A DNA stretch of 64,000 bases from Unio delphinus (taxonomy: Eukaryota > Mollusca > Bivalvia > Unionida > Unionidae). Of the stretch, positions 32,365 through 41,728 are shown piece after piece; the stretch's first letter is position 1; the number at the start of each line of letters is the position of its first letter. The position numbers and the translations under genes were made by a program. The stretch covers positions 5,228,001 through 5,292,000 of the forward strand of contig JAQISU010000057.1 in the NCBI GenBank assembly GCA_029339505.1, read 5' to 3'. Under the pieces are notes generated by a model. That model was not told the DNA's origin, made no database searches, and was given only the letters and a program-made list of their open reading frames with translations.

Positions 32365-35300
32365 CACCCAGGGTGCTGGCACCCCGGCGTCTGTTGCACT
32401 CAAGACAAGTCAACATCACATTATTTCTGACATGACCGAGATTGTTATTTTTTCTGTCTACGGTGAATTGGCGAGGATCCTTATCCGAATACTGCCAACG
32501 CATTATACAATTGCAACTCGCGCAGTGATTATTCTGTTGTTTCTTCAAAGTGATTATTAGTTCAGCATCAATATCAAATTCTCGTTTTTTTTGTCCTGTT
32601 GTTTGTAACCGGAGAGTTTTTTTATTAATGATGCTAACATCAATATCACTTATTGTTGTGTCATTATCATCGCCTGACTCTGTCAGGACAATTCTTCGAA
32701 GTTGATTTATGTTTCGTACGAGATAGACTAAATTTGACCATTCGATGTGATTATCCACCATCCAAACAATTGTATTCGATATAGTCAATCCCTGTGAAGA
32801 GTGTATTGTTGCTGCGTATCCTAGCGTCCACGGGGATTTATTAGCACTCAATGCATCTTCAACGACATTGATATCAACCAGCACAATATCATTTAATACG
32901 AGAATTTGTTTTTCACTCTGTCCTGGAATATCAACTTCAATGTTCTGTTTTCGTGTATCCGATGGCCTATAACAAAGGGGTACTGGAAGCGTTGCAAATT
33001 TTTCTTTATGCAATTCAAATAACTTCATCTGAAGTGTATCCCTGACTATTTTTCTACTTGCAATGATCAAATCGTTTGGTCTCCATGTTTCCCAGAAATC
33101 ATTCATTGGAGTTTCTGAAATCACTTCACACGCTATTTCGCATTGGATTCTATCCGGTTGTAATCTAATTAGCGCTTTGAATTCTCGTAATCGTTCATCA
33201 AGTGATCTATAATCAGTGGTGATTTCTTCATAGTAGTCTACAAAACCCTTTAGCCATTCATGTGGAGATGCACCGACAAATGGTGGTGGTTGGCCGTGAT
33301 CCCCGCACATGACGACTTTTGTGTTTTTGTTTAACAACCACTCAAGAAATGTTTTTAATACATCTAATGACACTGTGCATATTTCATCCCAAATTATGAT
33401 TTCAGGAATGAATTTATCACCCATGCGCTCAGGAGTCCATTTGTCACCTTTCCATCGAAAAAAACTGTGATAAGTGCAAGCATTTACCCCTCGTTGTATC
33501 ATCTCTCTGGCGAGTCTGTGAGTCGGTGTTAGCACAATCATGTTAGAAACGCTAGCGTTTCCACGACGAAATAATTCAATTGCACGAGTTGTCTTTCCTG
33601 ACCCACCACAACCGTTTAAATAAACTGTCTTATATCTACATACTGGATCAGATACCGGTGGTGCATTAGAAAATTCTGATTGAATTTCAATACGGTTACA
33701 ACAAAGATATTTATCATCCATGGCAACGTCTGCGGATTCACAATACTCATGTAGCATCTCCTTTTTAAATCGCCAACGCCCCCAATTTTCTTCGGGATCT
33801 GTGAATGCCGCTACAGCTGATTTGTACTTATTGTGTATATACATCGAATCAGTGGCCACTCTAACCGCGGTATTAGGAAATCTATTTATCATCGAAAATA
33901 GATTAATAGAAGCATAGGCTAACATTGAACTTCTCAAATGTGTGTACTGGGAATTATATCCATCACAGTAGGTAACAACCGTACCTAATTTCTCACCATT
34001 GGATAGAAAAGCATCCTTACGGGATACAAGTTTTCCCTGTTTCATTAAATCCGCTACAATAAAATCGTATTCAGCGACATCTATGATCAACCGCGAAGAG
34101 TATTTTGCGTTGTCGTATCGTCCACCCTGGGTAAATTTACCGATTATTCTTCTTCCGAGATCTTTTGCTTGTTCTTTTTTAATTTCAAATAACTTCTTAG
34201 ACCAATTTATGATTTCTTCTTCACTGAAATCTGGAAACTGTTTTCGTAGTTCGTTGATTATTCTATCTAGATCGGGTTGTGGTAGCCAAACTTCTTTCTG
34301 AGCTCGATAGCATATAATAGCCTCGGAAACAATCAACGATATTAGCATACCACAATCAATCATATATCTCAATAGCACTATTGGCATCCAGTGTTTTTCA
34401 GATAGGTGTCTACCGAGCCAAACATAACTACACGGATGTAACCCTGTAGCTAATTCAAATGATATCACACGAGCGAATCCGGTTAAATCAAAATCAGGCA
34501 ATGGTGCATTAATCGCAACACGAGTCATTTCATGCGTGGGGTGTCCAAATCGTTTGAAGTACTCAGCGCATTCCCCATATCCGAGAAAACTTCCGGGATA
34601 ACACGCGGCTATATCAATTGAAATCATACCATCACGTGAGTATTTCGTTTTCCACAGTCCTCCATGACCAAATTCGACGCAACTCAATTTAACATCCTCG
34701 AGAAAATCACTTCGTGTTGGACGCCATGAGTTTTTTTCTCTTGCGAAGTGAGCTACCACTGATGGAATAGTAAAACTATCCGTGAGTAGTTTTTCATGGG
34801 AATTCTCCGGTGAAAAATCACTAGCGATTTTTCTTATTCTGTTATCTAATTCTTCAATGCGATATAATTCACCATTTGGTTTTACAAATTGATCGAATTC
34901 TTCATCACTTCTAAGTAACCACACTGACACAGGATCATCCTTACACAACGCATGAATAGCATCGAATAATCTCTCTTCATAGAAAACATCCCCGACGAAC
35001 TCCTTAGGGATATATCTCACGGTTCGTTCTCGTGGAAATATTGTTACCGCAGGTGTCCACGCGTGTTTGTTATGATCAATAATCTGTATTGGGGCTCCTC
35101 GCGATTGATATTTCGGTTCGTATAATACTTCTCCGGTTATTGTTGTTACTGATATTGGGAATTTTAATGATGCTTCTAATTTAGCTATATCAGAAATCTT
35201 TGCACCATGCTGTTTCACTGTCAGTTCCCACTCGGTTATTTTCCTACGTCGCAGATCAGTTAGTTTATTTCCTCGGGATGCATTTGTGAAGTGTTCTATT

Positions 35301-36289
35301 ATTCGTTCTGCTACACAATTCAGTGAACTAGAATATTTCATAGGAGCTAGTTTTGCGATATCGGGTTTATCATTTAACGGATATATCCCATAAACCATTG
35401 CTGTTACGGGATAAGATCTTTCGTAGTATGGCTTATCGATTCCGGTTAGAATTCCTGGTTTGGAATCTCTACTCACAATGACAGCTTTTTTATTCTTGAG
35501 GATTGGTTCAAATTTATCCCTAATAATCCATTTGCCATCGACTTCGATAATGAATTTGATTCGGAAAAAATGCCGTTTTTCCCCAACACGTGAAATTATC
35601 ACTGCTGTTTTTTCATCATTCATGGTAGCGTCAACAACACCATCAATTCGAAATGTTGACCAACAATAAGATGCTCCATCACGCTTGAATTCATTAAAAC
35701 AGTCTCTGATTTTACTAATCATGGCTTTATCAAGAATTGTATTCTTTGGTGTATTAGAAACTATATCGAGATTGAATTGAGCATCTTTCCAGGGTAATCT
35801 CTTGGACGTTTTTTTTGGTTTATCGAGATTAAATCTAGGATTGATTTTTAATAATCTCTTAAACTCTTTCATGTTTCCGTCTATTGGACGTTTTTTGGGT
35901 TTATCGAGATTAAATCTAGGATTGATTTTCAATAATCTCTTGTTACGTTTTTTGGGTCTATCGAGATTAAATCTAGGATTGATTTTTAATAATCTCTTAA
36001 ACTCTTTCATGTTTCCGTCTATTGGACGTTTTTTGGGTTTATCGAGATTAAATCTAGGATTGATTTTTAATAATCTCTTAAACTCTTTCATGTTTCCGTC
36101 TATTGGACGTTTTTTGGATTTATCGAGATTAAATCTAGGATTGATTTTTAATAATCTCTTAAACTCTTTCATGTTTCCGTCTATTGGACGTTTTTTGGGT
36201 CTATCGAGATTAAATCTAGGATTGATTTTTAATAATCTCTTAAACTCCTTATCAGCATTTTTCGAAGGCAATCTCTTGAACTCCCTCAT
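32357..36289 (-). CDS. DNA polymerase B / SF1 helicase / HNH fusion protein
   Basis: A 1310-residue replication protein. Residues 1-175: six copies of a 27-residue repeat with core KRLLKINPRFNLD. Around 560: polymerase motif A (ISIDIAACYPGSF). Around 813: motif C (VRVATDSMYI). Around 896: SF1 Walker A (YLNGCGGSGKTTRAI), then IIWDEIC and MCGDHGQPPPF. Near 1160: GYAATIHSSQGLTIS. C-terminus: an HNH-type finger (CASCN, FTVDRKNNNLGH, CLECNRRRG). I see no clear 3'-5' exonuclease motifs. The frame is open, but helicase motif VI is missing: four codons (the AVSRV segment of element 2) are deleted near 32718. An extra 12-bp palindrome-bearing insertion lies at 32683-32697. Confidence 0.88.
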   Translation of the reverse strand: MREFKRLPSKNADKEFKRLLKINPRFNLDRPKKRPIDGNMKEFKRLLKINPRFNLDKSKKRPIDGNMKEFKRLLKINPRFNLDKPKKRPIDGNMKEFKRLLKINPRFNLDRPKKRNKRLLKINPRFNLDKPKKRPIDGNMKEFKRLLKINPRFNLDKPKKTSKRLPWKDAQFNLDIVSNTPKNTILDKAMISKIRDCFNEFKRDGASYCWSTFRIDGVVDATMNDEKTAVIISRVGEKRHFFRIKFIIEVDGKWIIRDKFEPILKNKKAVIVSRDSKPGILTGIDKPYYERSYPVTAMVYGIYPLNDKPDIAKLAPMKYSSSLNCVAERIIEHFTNASRGNKLTDLRRRKITEWELTVKQHGAKISDIAKLEASLKFPISVTTITGEVLYEPKYQSRGAPIQIIDHNKHAWTPAVTIFPRERTVRYIPKEFVGDVFYEERLFDAIHALCKDDPVSVWLLRSDEEFDQFVKPNGELYRIEELDNRIRKIASDFSPENSHEKLLTDSFTIPSVVAHFAREKNSWRPTRSDFLEDVKLSCVEFGHGGLWKTKYSRDGMISIDIAACYPGSFLGYGECAEYFKRFGHPTHEMTRVAINAPLPDFDLTGFARVISFELATGLHPCSYVWLGRHLSEKHWMPIVLLRYMIDCGMLISLIVSEAIICYRAQKEVWLPQPDLDRIINELRKQFPDFSEEEIINWSKKLFEIKKEQAKDLGRRIIGKFTQGGRYDNAKYSSRLIIDVAEYDFIVADLMKQGKLVSRKDAFLSNGEKLGTVVTYCDGYNSQYTHLRSSMLAYASINLFSMINRFPNTAVRVATDSMYIHNKYKSAVAAFTDPEENWGRWRFKKEMLHEYCESADVAMDDKYLCCNRIEIQSEFSNAPPVSDPVCRYKTVYLNGCGGSGKTTRAIELFRRGNASVSNMIVLTPTHRLAREMIQRGVNACTYHSFFRWKGDKWTPERMGDKFIPEIIIWDEICTVSLDVLKTFLEWLLNKNTKVVMCGDHGQPPPFVGASPHEWLKGFVDYYEEITTDYRSLDERLREFKALIRLQPDRIQCEIACEVISETPMNDFWETWRPNDLIIASRKIVRDTLQMKLFELHKEKFATLPVPLCYRPSDTRKQNIEVDIPGQSEKQILVLNDIVLVDINVVEDALSANKSPWTLGYAATIHSSQGLTISNTIVWMVDNHIEWSNLVYLVRNINQLRRIVLTESGDDNDTTISDIDVSIINKKTLRLQTTGQKKREFDIDAELIITLKKQQNNHCASCNCIMRWQYSDKDPRQFTVDRKNNNLGHVRNNVMLTCLECNRRRGASTLGAN
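35800..36265 (-). repeat. 81-bp coding tandem repeat in polymerase gene
   Basis: Six copies of an 81-bp (27-codon) unit, rich in Lys/Arg, one of them shortened. Element 2 has four copies. Copy number varies but stays in frame. Confidence 0.93.
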
Positions 36290-36317
36290 GCTATACTAAA
36301 AACAAGTGTCTAAATGA

Positions 36318-36372
36318 AAGGTTTATGTATAATGAATCACTGCAATGGATCAGTCAATGAATTAGACAAATA
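36318..36372 (+). pseudogene. Deletion scar of the Cys-rich protein gene
   Basis: Only the first few and last few codons remain: the text GGATCAGT joins directly to CAATGAATTAGAC. Element 2 has about 330 bp of gene between the same words. The gene is therefore lost by internal deletion in element 1. Confidence 0.85.
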
Positions 36373-36385
36373 GTATAGTATACTA

Positions 36386-36877
36386 ATGAACCAGGAATTC
36401 AGACCACACCCAGTGAGTACAAATTATGAAGCATCCAGTGATGGTGTTGTAAGACACTGTAGACTGAAGAACCTAGTTGGGTGGGATAATGGTATGGGGT
36501 ATTTGCTCTTTACTGTTGGAAAGAAGAAATATTACAATCATCGTTTCGTATTTGAATGTTTTAATGGATTGATCAAAAATGGTTTTGTTATCGATCACAA
36601 GGATTCTAATCCAAGGAACAATTCTTTATCAAATCTGCAAGCAATCACACAGAGTGAGAATTCCAAACGAGGAAGGACTGGCATTTGTTCAAAAAAAGTG
36701 AAACCAGTAAAATCTTTGAATACAACAACTAACAAAGAAAAAATATTTAAATCAATATATGAAGCCGGCAAGTATTTCAATATTTGTAGAGCCTCAGTAC
36801 GATTCGTTGCAGAGGGGGTTTGTCGATCGGCTATTTCAAAAAGGACGGGACAAAAAATTCAATTTAGTTATGTCTAA
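36386..36877 (+). CDS. HNH endonuclease with NUMOD-type DNA-binding tail
   Basis: A 163-residue protein of homing-endonuclease type. The N-terminus EASSDGVVRHC is a NUMOD4-like start. The HNH core is YYNHRFVFECFNGL, then FVIDHKDSNPRNNSLSNLQA, with the SENSKRG follow-on. The C-terminus (SLNTTTNKEKIFKSIYEAG) resembles the NUMOD1 helix-turn-helix. It would cut specific DNA, either as a selfish passenger or to help the element spread. Its stop overlaps the next start (TAATG at 36875-36879). It is about 75% identical to the element 2 copy; a relic lies at 868-1265. Confidence 0.87.
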   Translation: MNQEFRPHPVSTNYEASSDGVVRHCRLKNLVGWDNGMGYLLFTVGKKKYYNHRFVFECFNGLIKNGFVIDHKDSNPRNNSLSNLQAITQSENSKRGRTGICSKKVKPVKSLNTTTNKEKIFKSIYEAGKYFNICRASVRFVAEGVCRSAISKRTGQKIQFSYV

Positions 36878-36921
36878 TGCGTCATATTTTTCATTTAGAA
36901 ATATATCATTATTATAGAATA

Positions 36922-37278
36922 ATGAATTCTGAAAACATGAATAGCATTTTATCCGAGATTTCAAAATTGAAAAGTTGGGATATTGAACTATCAGATGGGT
37001 TAAATCCTGATCAAATCATGTCTGATTTTCAGGATATAGAATACGGAGTTAGCACTAACAAGTATATGCTACCAAAGAAGTATGCGCTCATCAAAAGAAT
37101 TCAGAATTCTATTCGGGACTCTCTCGCATTTTCCAGTGACGTAAGTGTGTTCGCTCCGTTGTATACCATCGTAGAACGAATACGAAAAGAATTGGGGTAC
37201 GAATACGAATTGAAAAAGGAGGTTAATTCTAAAGTTAGAAACCTACGGGCGTTAATTCAAGAAAATGAACAATTTTGA
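36922..37278 (+). CDS. Conserved protein of unknown function, 118-133 residues
   Basis: Begins MNSENMNSILSEISKLKSWD from the ATG at 36922. An upstream in-frame ATG at 36877 overlaps the HNH stop and would add 15 residues. Acidic N-terminal half, then a mixed helical part (YTIVERIRKELGYEYELKKE). No motif is recognised. It is almost identical in element 2 (58889-59290), unlike the HNH gene before it, so it is either constrained or in a recently exchanged block. Confidence 0.7.
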   Translation: MNSENMNSILSEISKLKSWDIELSDGLNPDQIMSDFQDIEYGVSTNKYMLPKKYALIKRIQNSIRDSLAFSSDVSVFAPLYTIVERIRKELGYEYELKKEVNSKVRNLRALIQENEQF

Positions 37279-37558
37279 TTGACCATTTATCATTATTTTA
37301 TTGTGACCGTCCCTCATAGAGATTTTAATTTTTTTTTAGCATTTTTTGATTAAAACTGTTGAAAACAGTGAATAAAAAATTGATGGCTGGTTCGGATTGA
37401 TCAATGGAAAAGTGGGGAAAGTGTGATATTATTTATTTTTATAAGGATTTCCACACTTTCGCCATCAATGATAGAGATGTTAAAACACTTCCACGATGGT
37501 GTTAGGTCGGGATTGAAAAATTGTTTTGCAATTGAAAAATTGTTTCTGATTTCAAATA
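37279..37558. promoter_or_regulatory. Conserved noncoding gap with long-range hairpin
   Basis: Separates the enzyme genes from the virion genes. The arms TGGGGAAAGTGT (37413-37424) and ACACTTTCGCCA (37453-37464) flank an AT-rich loop. Element 2 has the same structure with perfect 11-bp arms (59445-59455, 59486-59496) but a different loop. The end of the gap, ATTGAAAAATTGTTTCTGAT then TTCAAATA before ATG, recurs in front of two late genes of element 2, suggesting a late promoter element. Confidence 0.5.
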
Positions 37559-38620
37559 ATGGTCAATGAAGCATTAACAACCCGATTGGCTCGTGAACGA
37601 CTGGATGCAATCAGGAGATTTGTACCAATTCGTGACTCTGTACGGAATAAACTGCAACAACGACAACAAGCGCAGACTGACTTTTCTGTGTCAAGTGAAC
37701 AACTGTTTACTCCGATAACAAGTGCGACCAAAGATGTGAAAAAGTTAACTGAAGCAGCGATATACGGAGATATTCCTGAGCGAGAACGAGTAAAGAAGGC
37801 GCCGCTGCTTGATACGCTTGAAAAGATAGCAGCAGAGACCGGACAAACACGCGCAGGGATACAACAGTTATCCAGTGATATAAAAACTCAGCGCGAGTAT
37901 GAACAGTTAGCTGATATTGATGATTCTGCGCCTGAAACTCAAAGAGTTTCCACACCTGAACCACAACCTGTTGATGTCGTCACCCCAAGAGGTGTTCCCT
38001 TTATAGACAAATTCACGGAAGGAGCTATAACAGAAATCAAAGAATCTCAATTAATAAAACTCGAAGATTATGCAGATTTTGGCATTTTCGCTATCCAAAA
38101 ATATTATTCAAGGGAAGAGTTTTGAAAAGACGAGTATAAAAACAGTAGAATTAAACGAGACGACTGGGTAGATTGGTTATATAAAATAAACAAGGAGATT
38201 ACTGGTAATTTGAAAAAGGATACAATTGAGTACAGAACTTTTAAAGCAGGAGTTGATAGCTATGGTATACAAAAACAACAAAGTCGAGGCCGACAAGGGC
38301 AATTACTTGATGATAGTCAGGGCGCAACTGGTACAACTGAGGAAACAAGCGGAAAAGGATATTCGATTAAAAATCCAAAGGATGTCTTTGACTCTACCGT
38401 GACATGTCCTGGTAATATTCTCAGTGATATATCACGGTTAGAGGTTCTCATCGGAGGGAAACGAGCCGGAAATAACTCACCGGAAGTAATTAATGAAGCA
38501 GCTGATATCTGTAGACGATTATTTGCTGGCGGTATCATGGACATTAATGTATATCGAGAACTTATTGCTGAATTAGTTGAAAATCACAACGATGAAAATC
38601 TTATGGATGTAAGCGATTGA
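37559..38620 (+). pseudogene. Coiled-coil virion-type protein, one nonsense codon
   Basis: Polinton protein of unknown function. The N-terminal part is LARERLDAIRRFVPIRDSVR, then a Gln-rich coil and a helical region (TLEKIAAETGQTRAGIQQLS). The C-terminal half begins FIDKFTEGAITEIKE. A TGA at 38123-38125, where element 2 has a Leu codon, cuts it to 188 residues; the same frame then stays open to 38620. A 24-bp insertion with palindrome GAAACTCAAAGAGTTTC (37933-37949) keeps the frame. A distant homologue survives as a relic at 48440-48860, so the family is widespread in Polintons here. Confidence 0.75.
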
Positions 38621-38654
38621 TCACTAATTGAAAAACTACTAGTTTTATAACAAG

Positions 38655-39167
38655 ATGATTATACACTACAACCATGATAAACCAGTAAGCGTCTACGTGG
38701 TGAACTCACGATTGCCTGTTTATCGCGCGTGGTACGGAGATGGTTTCGGCAATACCATTGCGGGGTTATTTACAAGAATGGCTCCCAAGGTGGCGCCGTT
38801 AGCTAAACAATTATCAATGAAAGCCATTGATGCTATCCGTGATAAGGGAATCAATTTCGTTGGAAATCTTGCCGGAAAGGCATTTTCTGCCGCGAAAGAT
38901 AAAATAGCATCATTGGTGCGAAAGAAACCAGGAATGACTTCGTCAGTGGTGAAACCACGAATGACTTCGTCATTAGTGCTGCCATCAACTACAGTGATGC
39001 CTGCAAAAATCAGCAAAGTAATAAATAACGCAGTGGAAGAAAAACTAGCGCAATTGACTTCGTCACAATTGACAGCTTCACCGGTAACAGATAGCGCTAT
39101 CATGAACGCGATAGCAGGAAGTGGTTTGAAACAAAAAAGAAATTCGAAGAATTTTCAACGACGATAA
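38655..39167 (+). CDS. Basic/amphipathic minor virion protein (pVI/pX-like), 170 aa
   Basis: Starts MIIHYNHDKPVSVYVVNSR and continues YGDGFGNTIAGLFTRMAPK, then alternating Ala-rich amphipathic and Lys/Arg-rich segments (AFSAAKDKIASLVRKK). A Gly-rich start followed by an amphipathic helix is typical of Polinton and adenovirus core/minor capsid proteins; the exact role is inferred from position before the major capsid gene. The middle (38930-39090) contains repeated TGACTTCGTCA palindromes that are absent from the 145-residue element 2 version, so the length difference comes from hairpin insertions. Confidence 0.6.
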   Translation: MIIHYNHDKPVSVYVVNSRLPVYRAWYGDGFGNTIAGLFTRMAPKVAPLAKQLSMKAIDAIRDKGINFVGNLAGKAFSAAKDKIASLVRKKPGMTSSVVKPRMTSSLVLPSTTVMPAKISKVINNAVEEKLAQLTSSQLTASPVTDSAIMNAIAGSGLKQKRNSKNFQRR

Positions 39168-39197
39168 TTACAATTGAAAACGCTAGTAATGTTATAA

Positions 39198-40622
39198 ATG
39201 TTTAAACGAACAGCTGATCCCGCGTTAGATATGGAAGCCCCAGTGCGCAAAGATGATTCCGTCCGCGATTATCAATACTATTCCTATCATGCAATACAAC
39301 CCGACCTACGATCGCGAATTGAACTTCAAGTTCAAGATACCAGTAAATACTTTTTACCATGTGAAGCATTTATTGAAGTAGAAGGAAAACTTGTAATAAA
39401 TGTTGCAGCTGATACCCCATATGCAAATGATTCAAATATCCGAGTTGGTTTCGTCAACAATGGTATAATGGCGTTATTTGAAAGTGCAAGATATCTCATT
39501 GATGGAAAAGAAATTGAATCAATAGACCGCGAGGTTGATGTTGCAACAACAATAATCGGACTAGCAAGATACTCCGATGATTATACAAGATCGGCTGGTC
39601 CATCTATGATGTTTGCAAAGGATACCTCTGATAACGCTGACCACCTTCAATACATTAAAGTGTTAACACCGCAAGACACTTCAGTTGATAATTAACGAGA
39701 AGCAACTAATCCAGAACGTCGAGCTAGACCCGGAGCTGCGTTTGATATTCTCGGAGGTGTTAATGGTAATTTCAATTTAGGATTTGCAACACGAAAATTA
39801 GCATTGCAAGAACAGCAGCGATATTTTTCATGTGCGATTCCACTCCATCACATATTTGGATTCTGCAGAAATGTCAGAAAAGTCATCTATGGAGCCAAAC
39901 ACACAATCGCATTAGTGCGAAAAGGCAATGACAATGATGCAATTTGGCGTACTGGTGCCGATGAAGGTAAAGTTGTTTTGAGTAAAATAGTATTATGGAT
40001 GCCAGTAATGACTCCATCAATTACCACGGAAGAGCGGCTACTTTCGTTTATGGAAACCGGTGGTAAATCATTGCTAAGTTGGCTAACAACAACGACTGAT
40101 GCTAAAGAGGATAATGTTAATGGTACATTTACATGGCACCTGGCATCAAAACAAGGCGTTTCAGCTCCACGTCATATATTTATAGCGCTGCAGAATCGGA
40201 ATCGATTAGGTTCCCAAGAACGCAGTCATATGATATTTGATCGGTTAGGGGTAAGTGAGGTTTCACTGAGAATAAACGGACAACAAGAACCATCTGAGGT
40301 TATACAGCTTAATTACGGAAACAACCAAATAGCACGTGTGTATCATCGGATGCTGTCATATATGGGTCGTGATCAAAATGTTGATACTGGTTTGCAAATA
40401 TCTCAGCTCGATTTTAAGAACTTGTATCCAATTTATTACTTTTCACTGGAACATCTTGATTTAACAAGGCAATCCGTTGTTGATATACATTTTAGGGCTC
40501 GTATAGATCCTGGTGGTGTTGATTATAGAGCGGTTGCTGTTATTCTCAGCGACAAATCAATGTTGTTAGAAGGGGCTGGCGGACGAATGAGACTCGTTGA
40601 TGCACCAGTGGAAAATCTGTAA
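39198..40622 (+). pseudogene. Major capsid protein (double jelly roll), one nonsense codon
   Basis: Forms the hexon-like capsid shell. N-terminal part: DDSVRDYQYYSYHAI, then TSKYFLPCEAFIEVEG (first jelly roll) and IMALFESARYLIDGKEIES. C-terminal part: CAIPLHHIFGFCRNVRKVIY, and later FKNLYPIYYFSLEHLD, both hallmark blocks of Polinton capsid proteins. A TAA at 39693-39695 interrupts an otherwise continuous frame of about 474 residues. No shift is needed: both halves are in the same frame. The usual length for the family fits the whole span. Divergence from element 2 is much greater here than in the replication genes. Confidence 0.88.
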
Positions 40623-40702
40623 ATGTAAATGAAACTTGAAAAGTTTCCATAGGATTTTCCCAAATTAGATCAATTGAAAGCATAAATGTGTTTTACAATA
40701 AA

Positions 40703-41199
40703 ATGCCATATAGTGTTGTTAGTGTCAAGCTGACTGATGGTCAGGTCAAGAAATTAAAATCAAAATCCGCTAAAGAATGTGGAACAACAATAACGTTAAA
40801 ACCAGCGCAGATGTCCGGAGGTACACATAAAATATCATTAACGGATCGTCAAATAAAACATTTCAATGATGCAATGAAAACTAAGCGAGGAGTTCAAATA
40901 GAATTTTCGAAAGCTGCAGTCGCGAACATGATAAAATCAGGTGGTATATTTCCATTGTTAGCCGCAATACCAGCATTGATTGCAGCGGCTGCCCCAGCGG
41001 TGGCGAAGGCGGCAGCGTTGGGAGCCGTTGGGACCGCAGCAGGGATGGCGTTGAAAAGGCAACTGGTGGATCCACTCGTGGATCTGGGTATAAAAAAAAG
41101 GGAAAGGGGTTGTACCTACCAGGAACCCCGTATTCATGGTACAGCGGCAAATCCGTGAACGGATTGGGTCTAAGAAAAATACCAGGAACGGTTTATTAG
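40703..41199 (+). pseudogene. pX-like virion protein, frameshifted
   Basis: Starts MPYSVVSVKLTDGQVKKLKS (the same start context as element 2 at 62617). It has a long Ala-rich hydrophobic stretch (GGIFPLLAAIPALIAAAAPA, then VAKAAALGAVGTAAG) like the adenovirus pX/Polinton minor capsid family. Relative to element 2 one base is missing near 41055-41063, so the literal frame ends at 41158. The Gly-rich tail with LPGT and GKSVNG motifs, typical for this family, is in another frame and ends at 41199. It may act as a membrane-active or DNA-condensing virion protein. Confidence 0.72.
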
Positions 41200-41264
41200 T
41201 TGAAAAATCTTCGATTTACAAATCTTCGATTTCCGAACCTATGGTTAAGGAACCTATAGTTCCC

Positions 41265-41705
41265 ATGTCCAATTTTGATTTAATTGATGCTGCTAAAAAA
41301 CTAGCGATAAAAAACTTCAGAGGGGTTTTTATGAGAGATCAATTACCGAGAAAACCAAATAACGTTGAAACCGGTATCATCAATCTTGATAACAGCAGCG
41401 GATCGGGAACTCACTGGGTTGCATACGCGATTGATCCACGTGGGATTGTCTATTTCGATTCATATGGGTTAGCTCCGCCAAGCGAGTTTATGCGGTATAT
41501 AAATTCCTCGATGAAACTCAAAGGGTTTCCGATTTTTTATTCCACGCTGCCAACACAACAATTAAATGATCCACCGATATGCGGCCGTGAAGTATTAAAT
41601 GTCCTCGCGGAGATTTCATTAAAATCCTTTGGATCTCCGTGGAAACCACCTCATATTATTGTAAACGAATACACGAGTGGGAAATTACAAGGATCAATAA
41701 ATTGA
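41265..41705 (+). CDS. Adenain-like cysteine protease (maturation protease)
   Basis: Cleaves capsid precursors in adenoviruses and Polintons. The catalytic His is in THWVAYAIDPRG, the Asp in VYFDSYGLAPP and the Cys in NDPPICGREVLNVL. The start is chosen at ATG 41265 (MSNFDLIDAAKKLAIKNF), conserved in element 2. The frame is open upstream to 41136 only because it overlaps the pX tail in another frame. The 146 residues from 41265 are short but contain the whole catalytic core. A palindromic 12-bp insertion (around 41513-41530) adds four residues relative to element 2. Confidence 0.88.
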   Translation: MSNFDLIDAAKKLAIKNFRGVFMRDQLPRKPNNVETGIINLDNSSGSGTHWVAYAIDPRGIVYFDSYGLAPPSEFMRYINSSMKLKGFPIFYSTLPTQQLNDPPICGREVLNVLAEISLKSFGSPWKPPHIIVNEYTSGKLQGSIN

Positions 41706-41728
41706 AAACACAAGTTACGCTAACAATA

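Noticed and set aside
35802..36299. 165-residue plus-strand frame opposite the polymerase N-terminus
   Set aside because: Antisense shadow of the 81-bp coding repeat; repeats periodically for that reason.
41639..41728. N-terminal extension of the repeat protein
   Set aside because: This open stretch overlaps the protease gene and has no ATG; element 2 begins at the equivalent of 41729.
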